Positions 35,159 through 44,432 are shown, numbered from the stretch's first letter. The stretch is 59,556 nt of DNA from Streptococcus pseudopneumoniae (GCF_001074975.1 NZ_JUUO01000133.1:1-59556), one strand, 5' to 3'. The notes: generated from the letters alone by a model not told the origin. A program made the numbers and translations.

Positions 35159-36502
35159 ATGATTAAAATCTATGACACTATGTCTCGTGATTTGCGAAAT
35201 TTTGTCCCGATTGAGGACGGCAAGGTCAAAATGTATGTTTGTGGGCCAACAGTGTATAACTATATCCACGTGGGAAATGCCCGTTCGACGGTAGCTTTTG
35301 ATACCATTCGACGTTACTTCGAATACCGTGGTTACGAGGTTGCCTATATTTCCAATTTTACGGATGTGGATGATAAGATTATCAACCGTGCTAAGGAAGA
35401 AGACATCACACCTCAGGAAGTAGCGGACAAGTACATCGCTGCCTTTCGTGAGGATGTGACGGCCTTGGGTGTCAAGCCTGCGACTCGCCATCCCCGTGTG
35501 GTGGAGTTTATGGCTGATATCATCCGCTTTGTGGAAGACTTGATTGAAAAAGGCTTTGCCTACGAGAGTCAAGGAGATGTCTACTTCCGTGTGGAAAAAT
35601 CCCACAACTATGCTAAATTGGCTAATAAATCCTTGGAAGATTTGGAGCTGGGTGCCTCAGGTCGAACAGATGAAGAAACGGCTCGTAAGGAAAATCCTGT
35701 GGACTTTGCCCTCTGGAAAGCTGCCAAACCAGGTGAGATTTCTTGGGACAGTCCTTGGGGACCTGGTCGTCCAGGCTGGCATATCGAGTGTTCAGTTATG
35801 TCAACAGAGATTTTGGGCGATACCATTGATATTCACGGTGGTGGTGCTGACCTTGAGTTTCCTCACCATACCAACGAAATTGCCCAGTCGGAAGCCAAAA
35901 CAGGCAAGACCTTTGCCAACTACTGGATGCACAACGGCTTTGTCAATATCGACAATGTCAAGATGTCCAAGTCTTTGGGTAACTTTATCACTGTGCATGA
36001 TGCCCTCAAAACCCTTGACGGTCAAGTGCTTCGTTTCTTCTTTGCGACTCAACACTACCGTAAGCCTATCAACTTTACAGAAAAAGCAGTGCGGGATGCC
36101 GAGACCAATCTCAAGTATCTAAAGAACACCTATGAACAACCATTTACTGGAAATGTAGATACTCAAGAATTGCAAGCTTTCCAAGATAAGTTCGTGGCTG
36201 CAATGGATGAGGATTTCAATACAGCAAATGGTATCACAGTAGTCTTTGAAATGGCCAAATGGATTAACTCTGGCAACTATGATGCAAGTGTTAAGGAAGC
36301 TCTTGCAGCTATGTTAGAAGTTTTTGGAATTGTCTTTGTTGAGGAAGTTTTGGACGCTGAGATCGAAGCTTTAATCCAAAAACGCCAAGAGGCGCGTGCT
36401 AATCGTGACTTTGCGACAGCAGATCAAATCCGTGACCAATTAGCTGCTCAAGGAATTAAGCTCCTTGACACCAAGGATGGAGTGAGGTGGACACGTGATT
36501 GA
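35159..36502 (+). CDS. cysS: Cysteinyl-tRNA synthetase
   Basis: A 447-residue class I synthetase. It shows CGPTVYNYIHVGNARS (zinc Cys and the HIGH-like HVGN, near residues 23-39), WHIECSVM (second zinc Cys), GGGADLEFPHH and KMSKSLGN. I keep the ATG at 35159 since MIKIYDT is the usual start, though there is no visible Shine-Dalgarno. The 81-base gap upstream holds an imperfect inverted repeat (ACTAAAAT...ATTTTAGT); no T-box motif is seen. It overlaps mrnC by 8 bases. Confidence 0.96.
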   Translation: MIKIYDTMSRDLRNFVPIEDGKVKMYVCGPTVYNYIHVGNARSTVAFDTIRRYFEYRGYEVAYISNFTDVDDKIINRAKEEDITPQEVADKYIAAFREDVTALGVKPATRHPRVVEFMADIIRFVEDLIEKGFAYESQGDVYFRVEKSHNYAKLANKSLEDLELGASGRTDEETARKENPVDFALWKAAKPGEISWDSPWGPGRPGWHIECSVMSTEILGDTIDIHGGGADLEFPHHTNEIAQSEAKTGKTFANYWMHNGFVNIDNVKMSKSLGNFITVHDALKTLDGQVLRFFFATQHYRKPINFTEKAVRDAETNLKYLKNTYEQPFTGNVDTQELQAFQDKFVAAMDEDFNTANGITVVFEMAKWINSGNYDASVKEALAAMLEVFGIVFVEEVLDAEIEALIQKRQEARANRDFATADQIRDQLAAQGIKLLDTKDGVRWTRD

Positions 36503-36881
36503 TGTCAATCTCATTAACGGGATTGCGCTAGCCTTTGAAGGTGATGCGGTGTATTCTATGTATATTCGCCGTCATCTCATTCTTAAAGGTATGACCAAAC
36601 CCAACAAACTCCACCAAGAAGCGACCAAGTATGTGTCAGCCAAGGCTCAGGCTCGCCTGATTTCTATGATGTTAGAGGAGCAAGTCCTGACGGAAAAAGA
36701 AGAAGAAATCTACAAACGTGGTCGTAATACCAATAGCCACACCAAGGCCAAAAATGCCGATGTGGTGACTTACCGTATGTCCACAGGTTTTGAAGCCGTC
36801 ATGGGCTATCTTCATATGACTGAAAATCTAGAACGTCTTGAGAGCTTGATTTCGTGGTGCATCCAAAAAGTGGAGGGCTAG
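36495..36881 (+). CDS. mrnC: Mini-ribonuclease III
   Basis: A 128-residue RNase III catalytic domain without the double-stranded RNA-binding domain. The signature FEGDAVYSMYIRRHL (about 13-27) and a C-terminal TGFEAVMGYLHM helix with the second acidic site are present. In Bacillus the homologue matures 23S rRNA. It overlaps cysS by 8 bases, as in many Firmicutes. Confidence 0.92.
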   Translation: MIDVNLINGIALAFEGDAVYSMYIRRHLILKGMTKPNKLHQEATKYVSAKAQARLISMMLEEQVLTEKEEEIYKRGRNTNSHTKAKNADVVTYRMSTGFEAVMGYLHMTENLERLESLISWCIQKVEG

Positions 36882-36884
36882 GAC

Positions 36885-37754
36885 ATGATAGCAAAAGAAC
36901 TACAAGACTGGTTTCCTGAGGCTCAGATTTCAGACCAACCAGTAGAGAAAGAGGGCTATCTCACTCTCCCTTTAGCTTCTCAGCAGTGGATTTTGCTGGA
37001 GGAAGCTGGGCTCAGCGAGCGTGAAAAGCAGTTGGTTGCCCTTTTGACCCAGCAGGAGCAGGCTCGTTCGCTCAATCCTTGGTATTCCTATCTGATTGAG
37101 GGCAAGGGACAGGCACCACAAACTTTTAAAAAGATTCAGTTGGTTTATTGTCATCTTTCCTATTTTCAGCAGGAAAATCTGGCTTCTTGGTTGGATATGA
37201 TGCGAACTCTATTTCCTAACTGTCAGACAGTGCTTCAAGTCGGAGCGCAGGACTATGTTTTCGTACTTCAACAAGACAAATACACCTCTGTACGAGCTAT
37301 TTTAAGTGATACGATTGAAGCGGTTGAGTATGACTTTGGACTGCGTCTCTCTATCATGTTGGGTCAGGTTTGGTCTCAGACAGGACATCAAGCCCTATCA
37401 GACTTAATCAAAGCGGAGCGGGATTTGTTTAAGACTTGGTGGCGTCAGGGTCATCAAGGTGTTCATACTTTTTCACAACTCTATCTCTGGAGTCTTGGGG
37501 AAGGGCTGGTTGACCATAGAATTATCAAAGAATACTTTCGTCAGTTGATTCTGGATCAAGACCAGATTCAGGAAATCATTCTCTCCCTTTGGGGAAATAG
37601 TGCTGTTCTTACTAAAACAGCCCAGCAACTCTATCTGCACCGCAATTCTCTCCAATACAAGATTGATAAATGGGAAGAATTGACAGGGCTTCAGTTGAAG
37701 GAGTTGACCGACCTGACTTTGTGTTATCAGTTGATTTTACCAGATATTCTCTAA
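36885..37754 (+). CDS. PucR/CdaR-type HTH regulator-like protein
   Basis: A 289-residue protein. The last 55 residues (LTKTAQQLYLHRNSLQYKID and on) match the PucR C-terminal helix-turn-helix (HTH_30). The first 230 residues are unassigned; they start WFPEAQISDQPVEKEGYLTL and resemble no sensor I know. It begins 4 bases after mrnC, so is co-transcribed, and ends 112 bases before msmK with a terminator between. It may regulate msmK or other sugar genes, but only by proximity. Confidence 0.75.
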   Translation: MIAKELQDWFPEAQISDQPVEKEGYLTLPLASQQWILLEEAGLSEREKQLVALLTQQEQARSLNPWYSYLIEGKGQAPQTFKKIQLVYCHLSYFQQENLASWLDMMRTLFPNCQTVLQVGAQDYVFVLQQDKYTSVRAILSDTIEAVEYDFGLRLSIMLGQVWSQTGHQALSDLIKAERDLFKTWWRQGHQGVHTFSQLYLWSLGEGLVDHRIIKEYFRQLILDQDQIQEIILSLWGNSAVLTKTAQQLYLHRNSLQYKIDKWEELTGLQLKELTDLTLCYQLILPDIL

Positions 37755-37784
37755 AGTTTTGTGCAAGTTGCACAGAACTTTTTT
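37754..37784 (+). terminator. Terminator between the PucR-type gene and msmK
   Basis: A 12-bp stem, AAGTTTTGTGCA with TGCACAGAACTT (one mismatch), with a small loop and a T-rich tail; it overlaps the stop of the upstream gene. Confidence 0.85.
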
Positions 37785-37812
37785 ATTTTTTTGGTCATCT
37801 TGCCATAGAAAA

Positions 37813-37834
37813 GTAAAGCGTTTTCATCTATAAT
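37813..37834 (+). promoter_or_regulatory. msmK promoter with cre site
   Basis: GTAAAGCGTTTTCA (37813-37826) fits the CcpA cre pattern and lies directly before TATAAT (37829-37834; a second TATAAT overlaps it). CcpA bound here would cover the -35 region, so glucose repression is expected. Confidence 0.7.
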
Positions 37835-37866
37835 ATAATTATCAAAATACAAAAGGAGTTCACCTC

Positions 37867-38997
37867 ATGGTAGAATTAAATCTTAAAAATATTTACAAAA
37901 AATATCCAAACAGCGAACACTACTCAGTTGAAGACTTCAACTTGAACATCAAAGACAAAGAGTTCATCGTTTTCGTAGGGCCTTCAGGGTGTGGTAAATC
38001 AACTACTCTCCGTATGATTGCTGGTCTTGAAGACATCACAGAAGGTACTGCATCTATTGATGGCGTGGTTGTCAACGACGTAGCTCCTAAAGACCGTGAC
38101 ATCGCCATGGTATTCCAAAACTACGCTCTTTACCCACACATGACTGTTTATGACAACATGGCTTTCGGTTTGAAATTGCGTAAATACAGCAAAGAAGACA
38201 TCGACAAACGTGTGCAAGAAGCAGCTGAAATCCTTGGATTGAAAGAATTCTTGGAACGTAAACCAGCTGACCTTTCAGGTGGTCAACGTCAACGTGTGGC
38301 CATGGGTCGTGCAATCGTCCGTGATGCAAAAGTATTCTTGATGGACGAACCTTTGTCAAACTTGGATGCTAAACTTCGTGTATCAATGCGTGCTGAAATC
38401 GCTAAAATCCACCGTCGTATCGGAGCTACAACTATCTACGTAACTCACGACCAAACAGAAGCGATGACACTTGCAGACCGTATCGTTATCATGTCAGCAA
38501 CTAAAAACCCTGCTGGTACAGGTACTATCGGACGTGTTGAACAAATCGGTACTCCTCAAGAAGTTTACAAAAACCCAGTTAACAAATTCGTAGCAGGATT
38601 TATCGGAAGCCCAGCTATGAACTTCATCAACGTTAAATTGAACGGTGACCACATCGTTGCTGATGGATTTAACTTGAAAGTTCCAGAAGGTGCTCTGAAA
38701 GTTCTTCGTGAAAAAGGCTACGAAGGTAAAGAATTGATCTTCGGTATCCGTCCAGAAGATGTGAATGCAGAACCTGCTTTCCTTGAAACATTCCCAGAAT
38801 CAGTTGTTAAAGCAACGATCTCTGTATCAGAATTGCTTGGTTCAGAATCTCACCTATACTGCCAAGTTGGTAAAGATGAGTTTGTTGCAAAAGTTGATGC
38901 ACGTGACTACTTGCAAGCAGGTGCAACAGTTGAACTTGGCTTTGACTTGAACAAAGCTCACTTCTTCGACGTAGAAACTGAAAGAACAGTTTACTAA
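37867..38997 (+). CDS. msmK: Sugar ABC transporter ATPase MsmK
   Basis: A 376-residue ATPase of the MalK/MsmK/UgpC class. Walker A GPSGCGKST (about 38-46), Q-loop VFQNYALYPHMTV, signature LSGGQRQRVAMGRA, Walker B FLMDEPLSNLD and H-loop VTHDQTEAM precede a C-terminal OB-type regulatory domain. In streptococci MsmK is shared by several sugar importers whose operons lack an ATPase, which fits rafEFG here. It is a single-gene unit with its own promoter and terminator, and its codons look highly expressed. Confidence 0.96.
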   Translation: MVELNLKNIYKKYPNSEHYSVEDFNLNIKDKEFIVFVGPSGCGKSTTLRMIAGLEDITEGTASIDGVVVNDVAPKDRDIAMVFQNYALYPHMTVYDNMAFGLKLRKYSKEDIDKRVQEAAEILGLKEFLERKPADLSGGQRQRVAMGRAIVRDAKVFLMDEPLSNLDAKLRVSMRAEIAKIHRRIGATTIYVTHDQTEAMTLADRIVIMSATKNPAGTGTIGRVEQIGTPQEVYKNPVNKFVAGFIGSPAMNFINVKLNGDHIVADGFNLKVPEGALKVLREKGYEGKELIFGIRPEDVNAEPAFLETFPESVVKATISVSELLGSESHLYCQVGKDEFVAKVDARDYLQAGATVELGFDLNKAHFFDVETERTVY

Positions 38998-39011
38998 GAT
39001 AAATGAAAATC

Positions 39012-39043
39012 AAAGCACTGCTAGAAATCTGGCAGTGCTTTTT
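39012..39043 (+). terminator. msmK terminator
   Basis: A perfect 10-bp stem AAAGCACTGC / GCAGTGCTTT with a 10-base loop and T tail. Confidence 0.88.
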
Positions 39044-39054
39044 GAGGTTGAGCA

Positions 39055-39087
39055 GAAAAAACTCCTGAGAAATCCCAGGAGAGTTTG
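39055..39087 (-). terminator. Terminator of the amino-acid ABC operon
   Basis: On the minus strand AAAC-T-CTCCTG pairs with CAGGAG-TTT and runs into TTTTTT. It faces the msmK terminator. Confidence 0.8.
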
Positions 39088-39110
39088 ATCTGTTTGGGGA
39101 GAGTGGCTGT

Positions 39111-39770
39111 TTATTCTGCAGCTTGTTGCCAACGTTTGGCCAGCATATGTGACAGGCTAGAAATGGCTAGGTTAAAGCTGAAGTAGATGAGGGCAATCAG
39201 GATATACAGACTGAAGACCTGCTCTGGTTCGAAATAACGGCCCATGAGAATTTGGCTGGCTCCAAAGAGTTCTTGTAGGGCGATAACAGAGTAGAGAAGA
39301 CTGGTATCCTTAATCACGGTTACAAACTGAGAAATGATGGCTGGCAGCATTTTACGGATAGCTTGTGGGAGAATGATGTGGTAGAGGATTTGGTCTGATG
39401 TAAATCCTTGCGACATTCCTGCTTCGTACTGCCCCTTGTCTACGGCATTGAGACCGCCTCGAATAATCTCAGCCAAGGCTGCTGAGGTAAAGAGAGTGAA
39501 GGCTGTAATACCTGCTGGAGTGGACTTCATCTTAAAAACTAAAAAAATAGTGAAAATCCAGAGGAGGTTGGGAACGTTGCGCACAAACTCGATGTAAATG
39601 CTGGAGATGATGCGCAAGACAGGATTTTTGCCGTTTCTCATGACGGCTAGAACCGTTCCGATAAGGGTAGAGAGGACGATTGCAATCAGAGAAATGTAGA
39701 GGGTCAAGCCAAATCCTTTAAAGATAAAGACTAGGTTATCTGGGGTCAAAACTTCTAAAATGGATTCCAT
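39111..39770 (-). CDS. Polar amino-acid ABC transporter permease (second)
   Basis: A 219-residue His/Glu/Gln/Arg-type permease with several membrane segments. The conserved loop is EAGMSQGFTSDQILYHIILPQA. It is the last gene of a leftward operon (ATPase, binding protein, two permeases). The substrate is probably a polar amino acid such as glutamine or glutamate; sequence alone does not decide. A GGAGG site precedes the ATG and it lies 9 bases after the first permease gene. Confidence 0.9.
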   Translation of the reverse strand: MESILEVLTPDNLVFIFKGFGLTLYISLIAIVLSTLIGTVLAVMRNGKNPVLRIISSIYIEFVRNVPNLLWIFTIFLVFKMKSTPAGITAFTLFTSAALAEIIRGGLNAVDKGQYEAGMSQGFTSDQILYHIILPQAIRKMLPAIISQFVTVIKDTSLLYSVIALQELFGASQILMGRYFEPEQVFSLYILIALIYFSFNLAISSLSHMLAKRWQQAAE

Positions 39771-39779
39771 AGTAACCTC

Positions 39780-40457
39780 CTAAAGTGAATAGGCTTTTTT
39801 GTTGGCTTGCTCCATCTTGCGACCAAACTGGGCAACAGGGAAGCATAGAGAAAAGTAGAGAAGGGCAGCACCTAGAAAGGCTGGGATATAGTTTCCGTTA
39901 AGAGCCGACCAAGACTTGGTCACAAACATCAAGTCCACTCCAGAGATGATAGCGACTGTAGAGGTGTTTTTGATGAGGTTGACGATTTGGTTGGTCAAAG
40001 GAGGGAGAATGATACGGAAGGCCTGAGGCAAGATAATCAAGCGCATGGCATTGATATAGGTAAAACCTTGCGACAAGGAGGCCTCCATCTGACCGCTAGG
40101 AATAGACTGAATACCTGAGCGAATGACCTCAGCGATATAGGCACCGTGATAGAGTCCCACGCAGAGTACAGCCGTCCAATAAATCGGAATCATGATGATA
40201 TGGTCACTGATAAGAGGCAAACCATAAAAAACGATAACAAACTGCACCAAGAGGGGAGTGTTTTGATAAAATTCTACAAAGATACGAGCTAAAATGCGCA
40301 AAATTGGACGTTTACTGGTTGACATAGCTCCGAAGAAGATGCCTAAAACCATGGCTAGGATAAAGGATCCAATCGCTAGGGCAAGGGTGAAGAGGAAACC
40401 ATTGAAAAATTGTCCAAAATCCTGAAAATAGGCTGTCCAAGATGATAAATCTGTCAT
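39780..40457 (-). CDS. Polar amino-acid ABC transporter permease (first)
   Basis: A 225-residue permease of the same family, loop EASLSQGFTYINAMRLIILP, with hydrophobic segments at about 17-40, 55-80, 85-110 and 180-205. An AGGAGG site precedes the ATG. It probably forms a heterodimeric channel with the permease encoded 9 bases downstream. Confidence 0.9.
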   Translation of the reverse strand: MTDLSSWTAYFQDFGQFFNGFLFTLALAIGSFILAMVLGIFFGAMSTSKRPILRILARIFVEFYQNTPLLVQFVIVFYGLPLISDHIIMIPIYWTAVLCVGLYHGAYIAEVIRSGIQSIPSGQMEASLSQGFTYINAMRLIILPQAFRIILPPLTNQIVNLIKNTSTVAIISGVDLMFVTKSWSALNGNYIPAFLGAALLYFSLCFPVAQFGRKMEQANKKAYSL

Positions 40458-40469
40458 GGGGTGTCCTCC

Positions 40470-41264
40470 TTAATCTGCGGTATGGCTAGATGGTTTGAGC
40501 TTGTAACGGCCATAAAGTTTCTGCAAACTACCATCCTTGCTCCATTTGGTGATCAAGTTATCGAGATAGTCGTTGAGCTCAGTATTTGATTTCTTGGTAA
40601 CGATACCGTAGTCAGATGGTTTGAAACTATCATCTAGTAGTACTGTGCGTTTGCTGATGTAGCCAGACAGAATCGAGCGGTCAACGGAAAAGGCATCAAT
40701 ACGGTGAGCATGAAGGGAAGTAATCAATTCTGGGTAGGAACCAAGTTCGACGAATTTAAAGGTCAAGCCTTTCTTTTTACCCAGTTCAGTAATCAGGTGC
40801 TGAGTAATGGAACCTTGGGCAACACCGATGGTTTTTCCGTTTAGGTCCTCAATGCTTTTGATTTTGGCAGACTTATTGACCAAAAAGCCAGATGCGTCCG
40901 TGTAGTAGGGGCTGGTGAAGTTGTAGAGTTTTTTCCGTTCGTCTGTGATGGTAAAGGTCGCGATATCCATATCGACCTGTTCATTGTCTAGGAGCGGTCC
41001 ACGGGTTTGTGCGGTAACAGGCACATAGCGAACCTTGACCTTGAGCTCATCAGCTACCATTTTTGCCAAGTCAGTTTCGATACCAGAATAGGTTCCTGTC
41101 TTAGGATCCTTGTAGCCAAAATTGGGAACGTCTTGTTTGACACCGACAACTAGCTCGCCTCTTTTTTGAATATCTGCGACACTGGTATCAGCCTGCACTG
41201 GTTTTGTAACAGCAAGGCCGAAAAGGCTAATCAATAATGCGGATAAAAAGAATTTCTTTTTCAT
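40470..41264 (-). CDS. Amino-acid ABC transporter substrate-binding protein
   Basis: A 264-residue SBP_bac_3-family protein. Lobe 1 begins ADIQKRGELVVGVKQDVPNFGY; TFTITDERKKLYNFTSPYY is the family signature. The N-terminal signal (about 1-25, ending KPVQADTS) has no cysteine, so there is no lipobox; it may be cleaved by signal peptidase I after VQA or stay as a membrane anchor. That is unusual for a Gram-positive binding protein. Specificity is unknown, probably a polar amino acid. Confidence 0.88.
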   Translation of the reverse strand: MKKKFFLSALLISLFGLAVTKPVQADTSVADIQKRGELVVGVKQDVPNFGYKDPKTGTYSGIETDLAKMVADELKVKVRYVPVTAQTRGPLLDNEQVDMDIATFTITDERKKLYNFTSPYYTDASGFLVNKSAKIKSIEDLNGKTIGVAQGSITQHLITELGKKKGLTFKFVELGSYPELITSLHAHRIDAFSVDRSILSGYISKRTVLLDDSFKPSDYGIVTKKSNTELNDYLDNLITKWSKDGSLQKLYGRYKLKPSSHTAD

Positions 41265-41274
41265 AGATGCCTCC

Positions 41275-42033
41275 TTATTTTACTTTGTCACTTTCGTGGT
41301 TGATGATTTTGCTGAGGAATTGTCGGGCACGAGGTTCGCTTGGATTGTCGAAAAAGTCATCAACATCTGTCGTATCCACCAAAACTTCTCCATCAGCCAT
41401 AAAGATGATGCGGTCCGCAACTTCACGGGCAAAGCCCATTTCATGGGTAACGACAATCATATTCATACCATCGTGGGCCAATTTTTGCATAACTGCCAGA
41501 ACATCGCCGATGGTTTCAGGGTCAAGAGCAGATGTTGGCTCATCAAAGAGGAGGAGTTCAGGATGCATAGCGAGTCCACGTGCGATGGCAATCCGTTGTT
41601 TTTGTCCACCAGAAAGCATGGCTGGATAAGAATCTTTCTTGTCCCACATATTTACAAATTCCAGATATTTTTGGGCTGTTTTTTCAGCTTCTTTTTTATC
41701 AATTCCTAGAACTTTTACGGGCGCAAGTGTTACGTTTTCTAACACTGTTTTGTGTGGATAGAGGTTGAAATGCTGGAAAACCATACCGACTTCCTTGCGA
41801 AGCGGTACTAAATCTTTCTGGCTGGCACCAGCAACTTGGTGACCATTTACTAGAAGACTTCCCTTGTCGATAGCCTCTAAACCATTAATCGTACGGATAA
41901 GAGTGGACTTCCCAGAACCAGAAGGTCCAAGGAGGACAACGACTTGCCCTTTTTCAAAACGGAGATTGATGTCGCGGAGTGCATGGTAGTCTCCGTAATA
42001 TTTTTCGACGTGTTCAAATTCTACTAAAGCCAT
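41275..42033 (-). CDS. Polar amino-acid ABC transporter ATPase
   Basis: A 252-residue GlnQ-type ATPase: Walker A GPSGSGKST, Q-loop VFQHFNLYPHKTV, signature LSGGQKQRIAIARGLA, Walker B LLFDEPTSALDPE, H-loop VTHEMGFAREV. It is first in the operon, with an AAGGAGA site and an extended -10 box (TGTTATAAA on the minus strand, about 42057-42065) just upstream, divergent from recJ. Confidence 0.93.
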   Translation of the reverse strand: MALVEFEHVEKYYGDYHALRDINLRFEKGQVVVLLGPSGSGKSTLIRTINGLEAIDKGSLLVNGHQVAGASQKDLVPLRKEVGMVFQHFNLYPHKTVLENVTLAPVKVLGIDKKEAEKTAQKYLEFVNMWDKKDSYPAMLSGGQKQRIAIARGLAMHPELLLFDEPTSALDPETIGDVLAVMQKLAHDGMNMIVVTHEMGFAREVADRIIFMADGEVLVDTTDVDDFFDNPSEPRARQFLSKIINHESDKVK

Positions 42034-42167
42034 AAGGAATCTCCTTTGTGTTAGATTTTATAACATGATTCTACACCAAAAGATTTTTCTTGTCAAATCA
42101 TATCAGAAAAAAGTTAGTAAAATTTTTGTAGAAAGCAATCAGGATAGAGAAAAAGCCTAAATCATGT

Positions 42168-42173
42168 TATAAT
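42168..42173 (+). promoter_or_regulatory. recJ extended -10 promoter
   Basis: TGTTATAAT (TG at 42165-42166) lies 36 bases before the TTG start of recJ. No strong -35 box is seen. Confidence 0.55.
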
Positions 42174-42209
42174 GAAGCAATAGAATTCTTAGAAAGAGTG
42201 GATGTCTTT

Positions 42210-44432
42210 TTGATAACACCTACTTATGAATGGCAGTTTGCCCCGCAAGTAGAAGATGCGGATTTTACAAAGATAGCCAAGAAGGCTGGGCTGGGTCCTG
42301 AGGTGGCTCGGTTATTATTTGAAAGAGGGATTCAGGACCAAGAAAGTCTGAAGAAGTTTTTAGAACCTTCCTTGGAGGACTTGCACGACCCTTATCTGCT
42401 CCATGATATGGACAAGGCAGTGGAACGGATTCGTCAGGCCATTGAAGAAGGGGAAAATATCCTCGTTTACGGTGATTATGATGCGGATGGTATGACTTCG
42501 GCTTCTATTGTTAAGGAAAGTTTGGAACAGCTTGGTGCTGAGTGCCGGGTTTATCTGCCCAATCGTTTTACCGACGGTTATGGACCTAATGCCAGTGTTT
42601 ATAAATACTTTATCGAGCAAGAAGGAATTTCCTTGATTGTGACGGTGGATAATGGGGTTGCGGGTCACGAGGCTATTGAATTGGCCCAGTCTATGGGAGT
42701 AGATGTCATTGTGACTGACCACCATTCCATGCCTGAAACCCTGCCTGATGCCTATGCCATCGTTCATCCTGAACATCCAGATGCGAACTATCCTTTCAAA
42801 TATTTGGCTGGTTGTGGAGTTGCTTTCAAGCTGGCTTGTGCCCTGTTAGAAGAAGTACAAGTGGAATTGCTTGATTTGGTCGCTATTGGTACCATTGCTG
42901 ATATGGTGAGTTTGACAGATGAGAACCGTATATTAGTTCAATATGGTCTGGAAATGTTGGGGCACACTCAGCGCATTGGTCTACAAGAAATGCTGGACAT
43001 GGCTGGGATTGCTGCTAACGAGGTGACAGAAGAGACAGTTGGTTTCCAGATTGCCCCTCGTTTGAATGCCTTGGGTCGCTTGGATGATCCTAATCCTGCC
43101 ATTGATTTGCTGACTGGATTTGACGACGAGGAGGCGCATGAGATTGCCCTTATGATTCATCAGAAAAACGAAGAGCGCAAGGAAATCGTCCAGTCTATCT
43201 ATGAAGAAGCTAAGACCATGGTGGATCCTGAGAAGAAGGTCCAGGTTTTGGCCAAGGAAGGCTGGAATCCTGGGGTTCTAGGTATCGTGGCTGGTCGTTT
43301 GTTGGAAGAACTAGGGCAGACAGTCATCGTTCTCAATATAGAGGACGGTCGTGCCAAGGGTAGTGCTCGTAGCGTGGAAGCGGTCGATATTTTTGAGGCT
43401 CTGGATCCTCATAGAGACCTCTTCATAGCCTTTGGCGGCCATGCTGGTGCAGCGGGTATGACGCTGGAAGTTGAGAAACTTTCAGATTTATCTCAGGTCT
43501 TGGAAGATTATGTCCGTGAAAAAGGTGCAGATGTTAGTGGCAAGAATAAGTTAAACTTAGATGAAGAGCTGGATTTGGAGACTTTGAGTCTTGAAACAGT
43601 CAAGAATTTTGAACGTTTAGCTCCCTTTGGAATGGACAATCAGAAACCAGTCTTTTATATTAAGGATTTTCAGGTTGAAAGTGCCCGTACCATGGGGGCA
43701 GGCAATGCCCATCTCAAGCTGAAAATCTCTAAGGGGGAAGCGAGTTTTGAAGTGGTAGCCTTCGGTCAAGGCAGATGGGCGACAGAGTTTTCTCAAACCA
43801 AGAATCTAGAGCTGGCAGTCAAATTGTCTGTCAATCAATGGAATGGCCAAACTGCCCTGCAGTTGATGATGGTGGATGCGCGTGTGGAGGGTGTTCAACT
43901 TTTTAACATCCGTGGGAAAAATGCAGTCTTGCCAGAAGGGGTTCCAGTCTTGGATTTTGCTGGAGAACTGCCAAATCTGGCGGCTAGTGAAGCTATTGTC
44001 GTAAAAACTATTCCTGAAGATATTACTCAGCTGAAGACCATTTTTCAGGAACAGAATTTCTCTGCTGTCTATTTCAAAAATGATATTGACAAGGCCTACT
44101 ATCTGACGGGGTATGGGACTAGAGAGCAGTTTGCTAAATTGTACAAGACCATCTACCAGTTCCCAGAGTTTGATATTCGCTACAAGCTGAAAGATTTGGC
44201 AGCTTATCTCAACATTCAACAAATCTTGCTGGTCAAGATGATTCAAGTATTTGAAGAACTAGGCTTTGTGACGATCAAAGATGGGGGCATGACAGTCAAT
44301 AAAGAGGCACCGAAGCGGGAAATCGGAGAAAGTCAGATTTACCAAAATCTCAAACAAACCGTCAAAGATCAAGAAATGATGGCGCTAGGTACCGTGCAAG
44401 AAATTTATGACTTTTTAATGGAAAAAGAGTAG
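42210..44432 (+). CDS. recJ: Single-stranded-DNA exonuclease RecJ
   Basis: A 740-residue 5'-3' exonuclease acting in recombination and mismatch repair. The DHH domain shows DYDADG near residue 90 and DHH at 170-172; the DHHA1 part has GGHAGAAG, followed by an OB domain and a long C-terminal extension, as in Firmicute RecJ. There is no ATG start. I choose TTG at 42210 (translation then begins ITPTYEWQF, the usual streptococcal start) over the in-frame GTG at 42198; the AAAGAGTGG site suits the former. The start is the uncertain part. Confidence 0.93.
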   Translation: MITPTYEWQFAPQVEDADFTKIAKKAGLGPEVARLLFERGIQDQESLKKFLEPSLEDLHDPYLLHDMDKAVERIRQAIEEGENILVYGDYDADGMTSASIVKESLEQLGAECRVYLPNRFTDGYGPNASVYKYFIEQEGISLIVTVDNGVAGHEAIELAQSMGVDVIVTDHHSMPETLPDAYAIVHPEHPDANYPFKYLAGCGVAFKLACALLEEVQVELLDLVAIGTIADMVSLTDENRILVQYGLEMLGHTQRIGLQEMLDMAGIAANEVTEETVGFQIAPRLNALGRLDDPNPAIDLLTGFDDEEAHEIALMIHQKNEERKEIVQSIYEEAKTMVDPEKKVQVLAKEGWNPGVLGIVAGRLLEELGQTVIVLNIEDGRAKGSARSVEAVDIFEALDPHRDLFIAFGGHAGAAGMTLEVEKLSDLSQVLEDYVREKGADVSGKNKLNLDEELDLETLSLETVKNFERLAPFGMDNQKPVFYIKDFQVESARTMGAGNAHLKLKISKGEASFEVVAFGQGRWATEFSQTKNLELAVKLSVNQWNGQTALQLMMVDARVEGVQLFNIRGKNAVLPEGVPVLDFAGELPNLAASEAIVVKTIPEDITQLKTIFQEQNFSAVYFKNDIDKAYYLTGYGTREQFAKLYKTIYQFPEFDIRYKLKDLAAYLNIQQILLVKMIQVFEELGFVTIKDGGMTVNKEAPKREIGESQIYQNLKQTVKDQEMMALGTVQEIYDFLMEKE

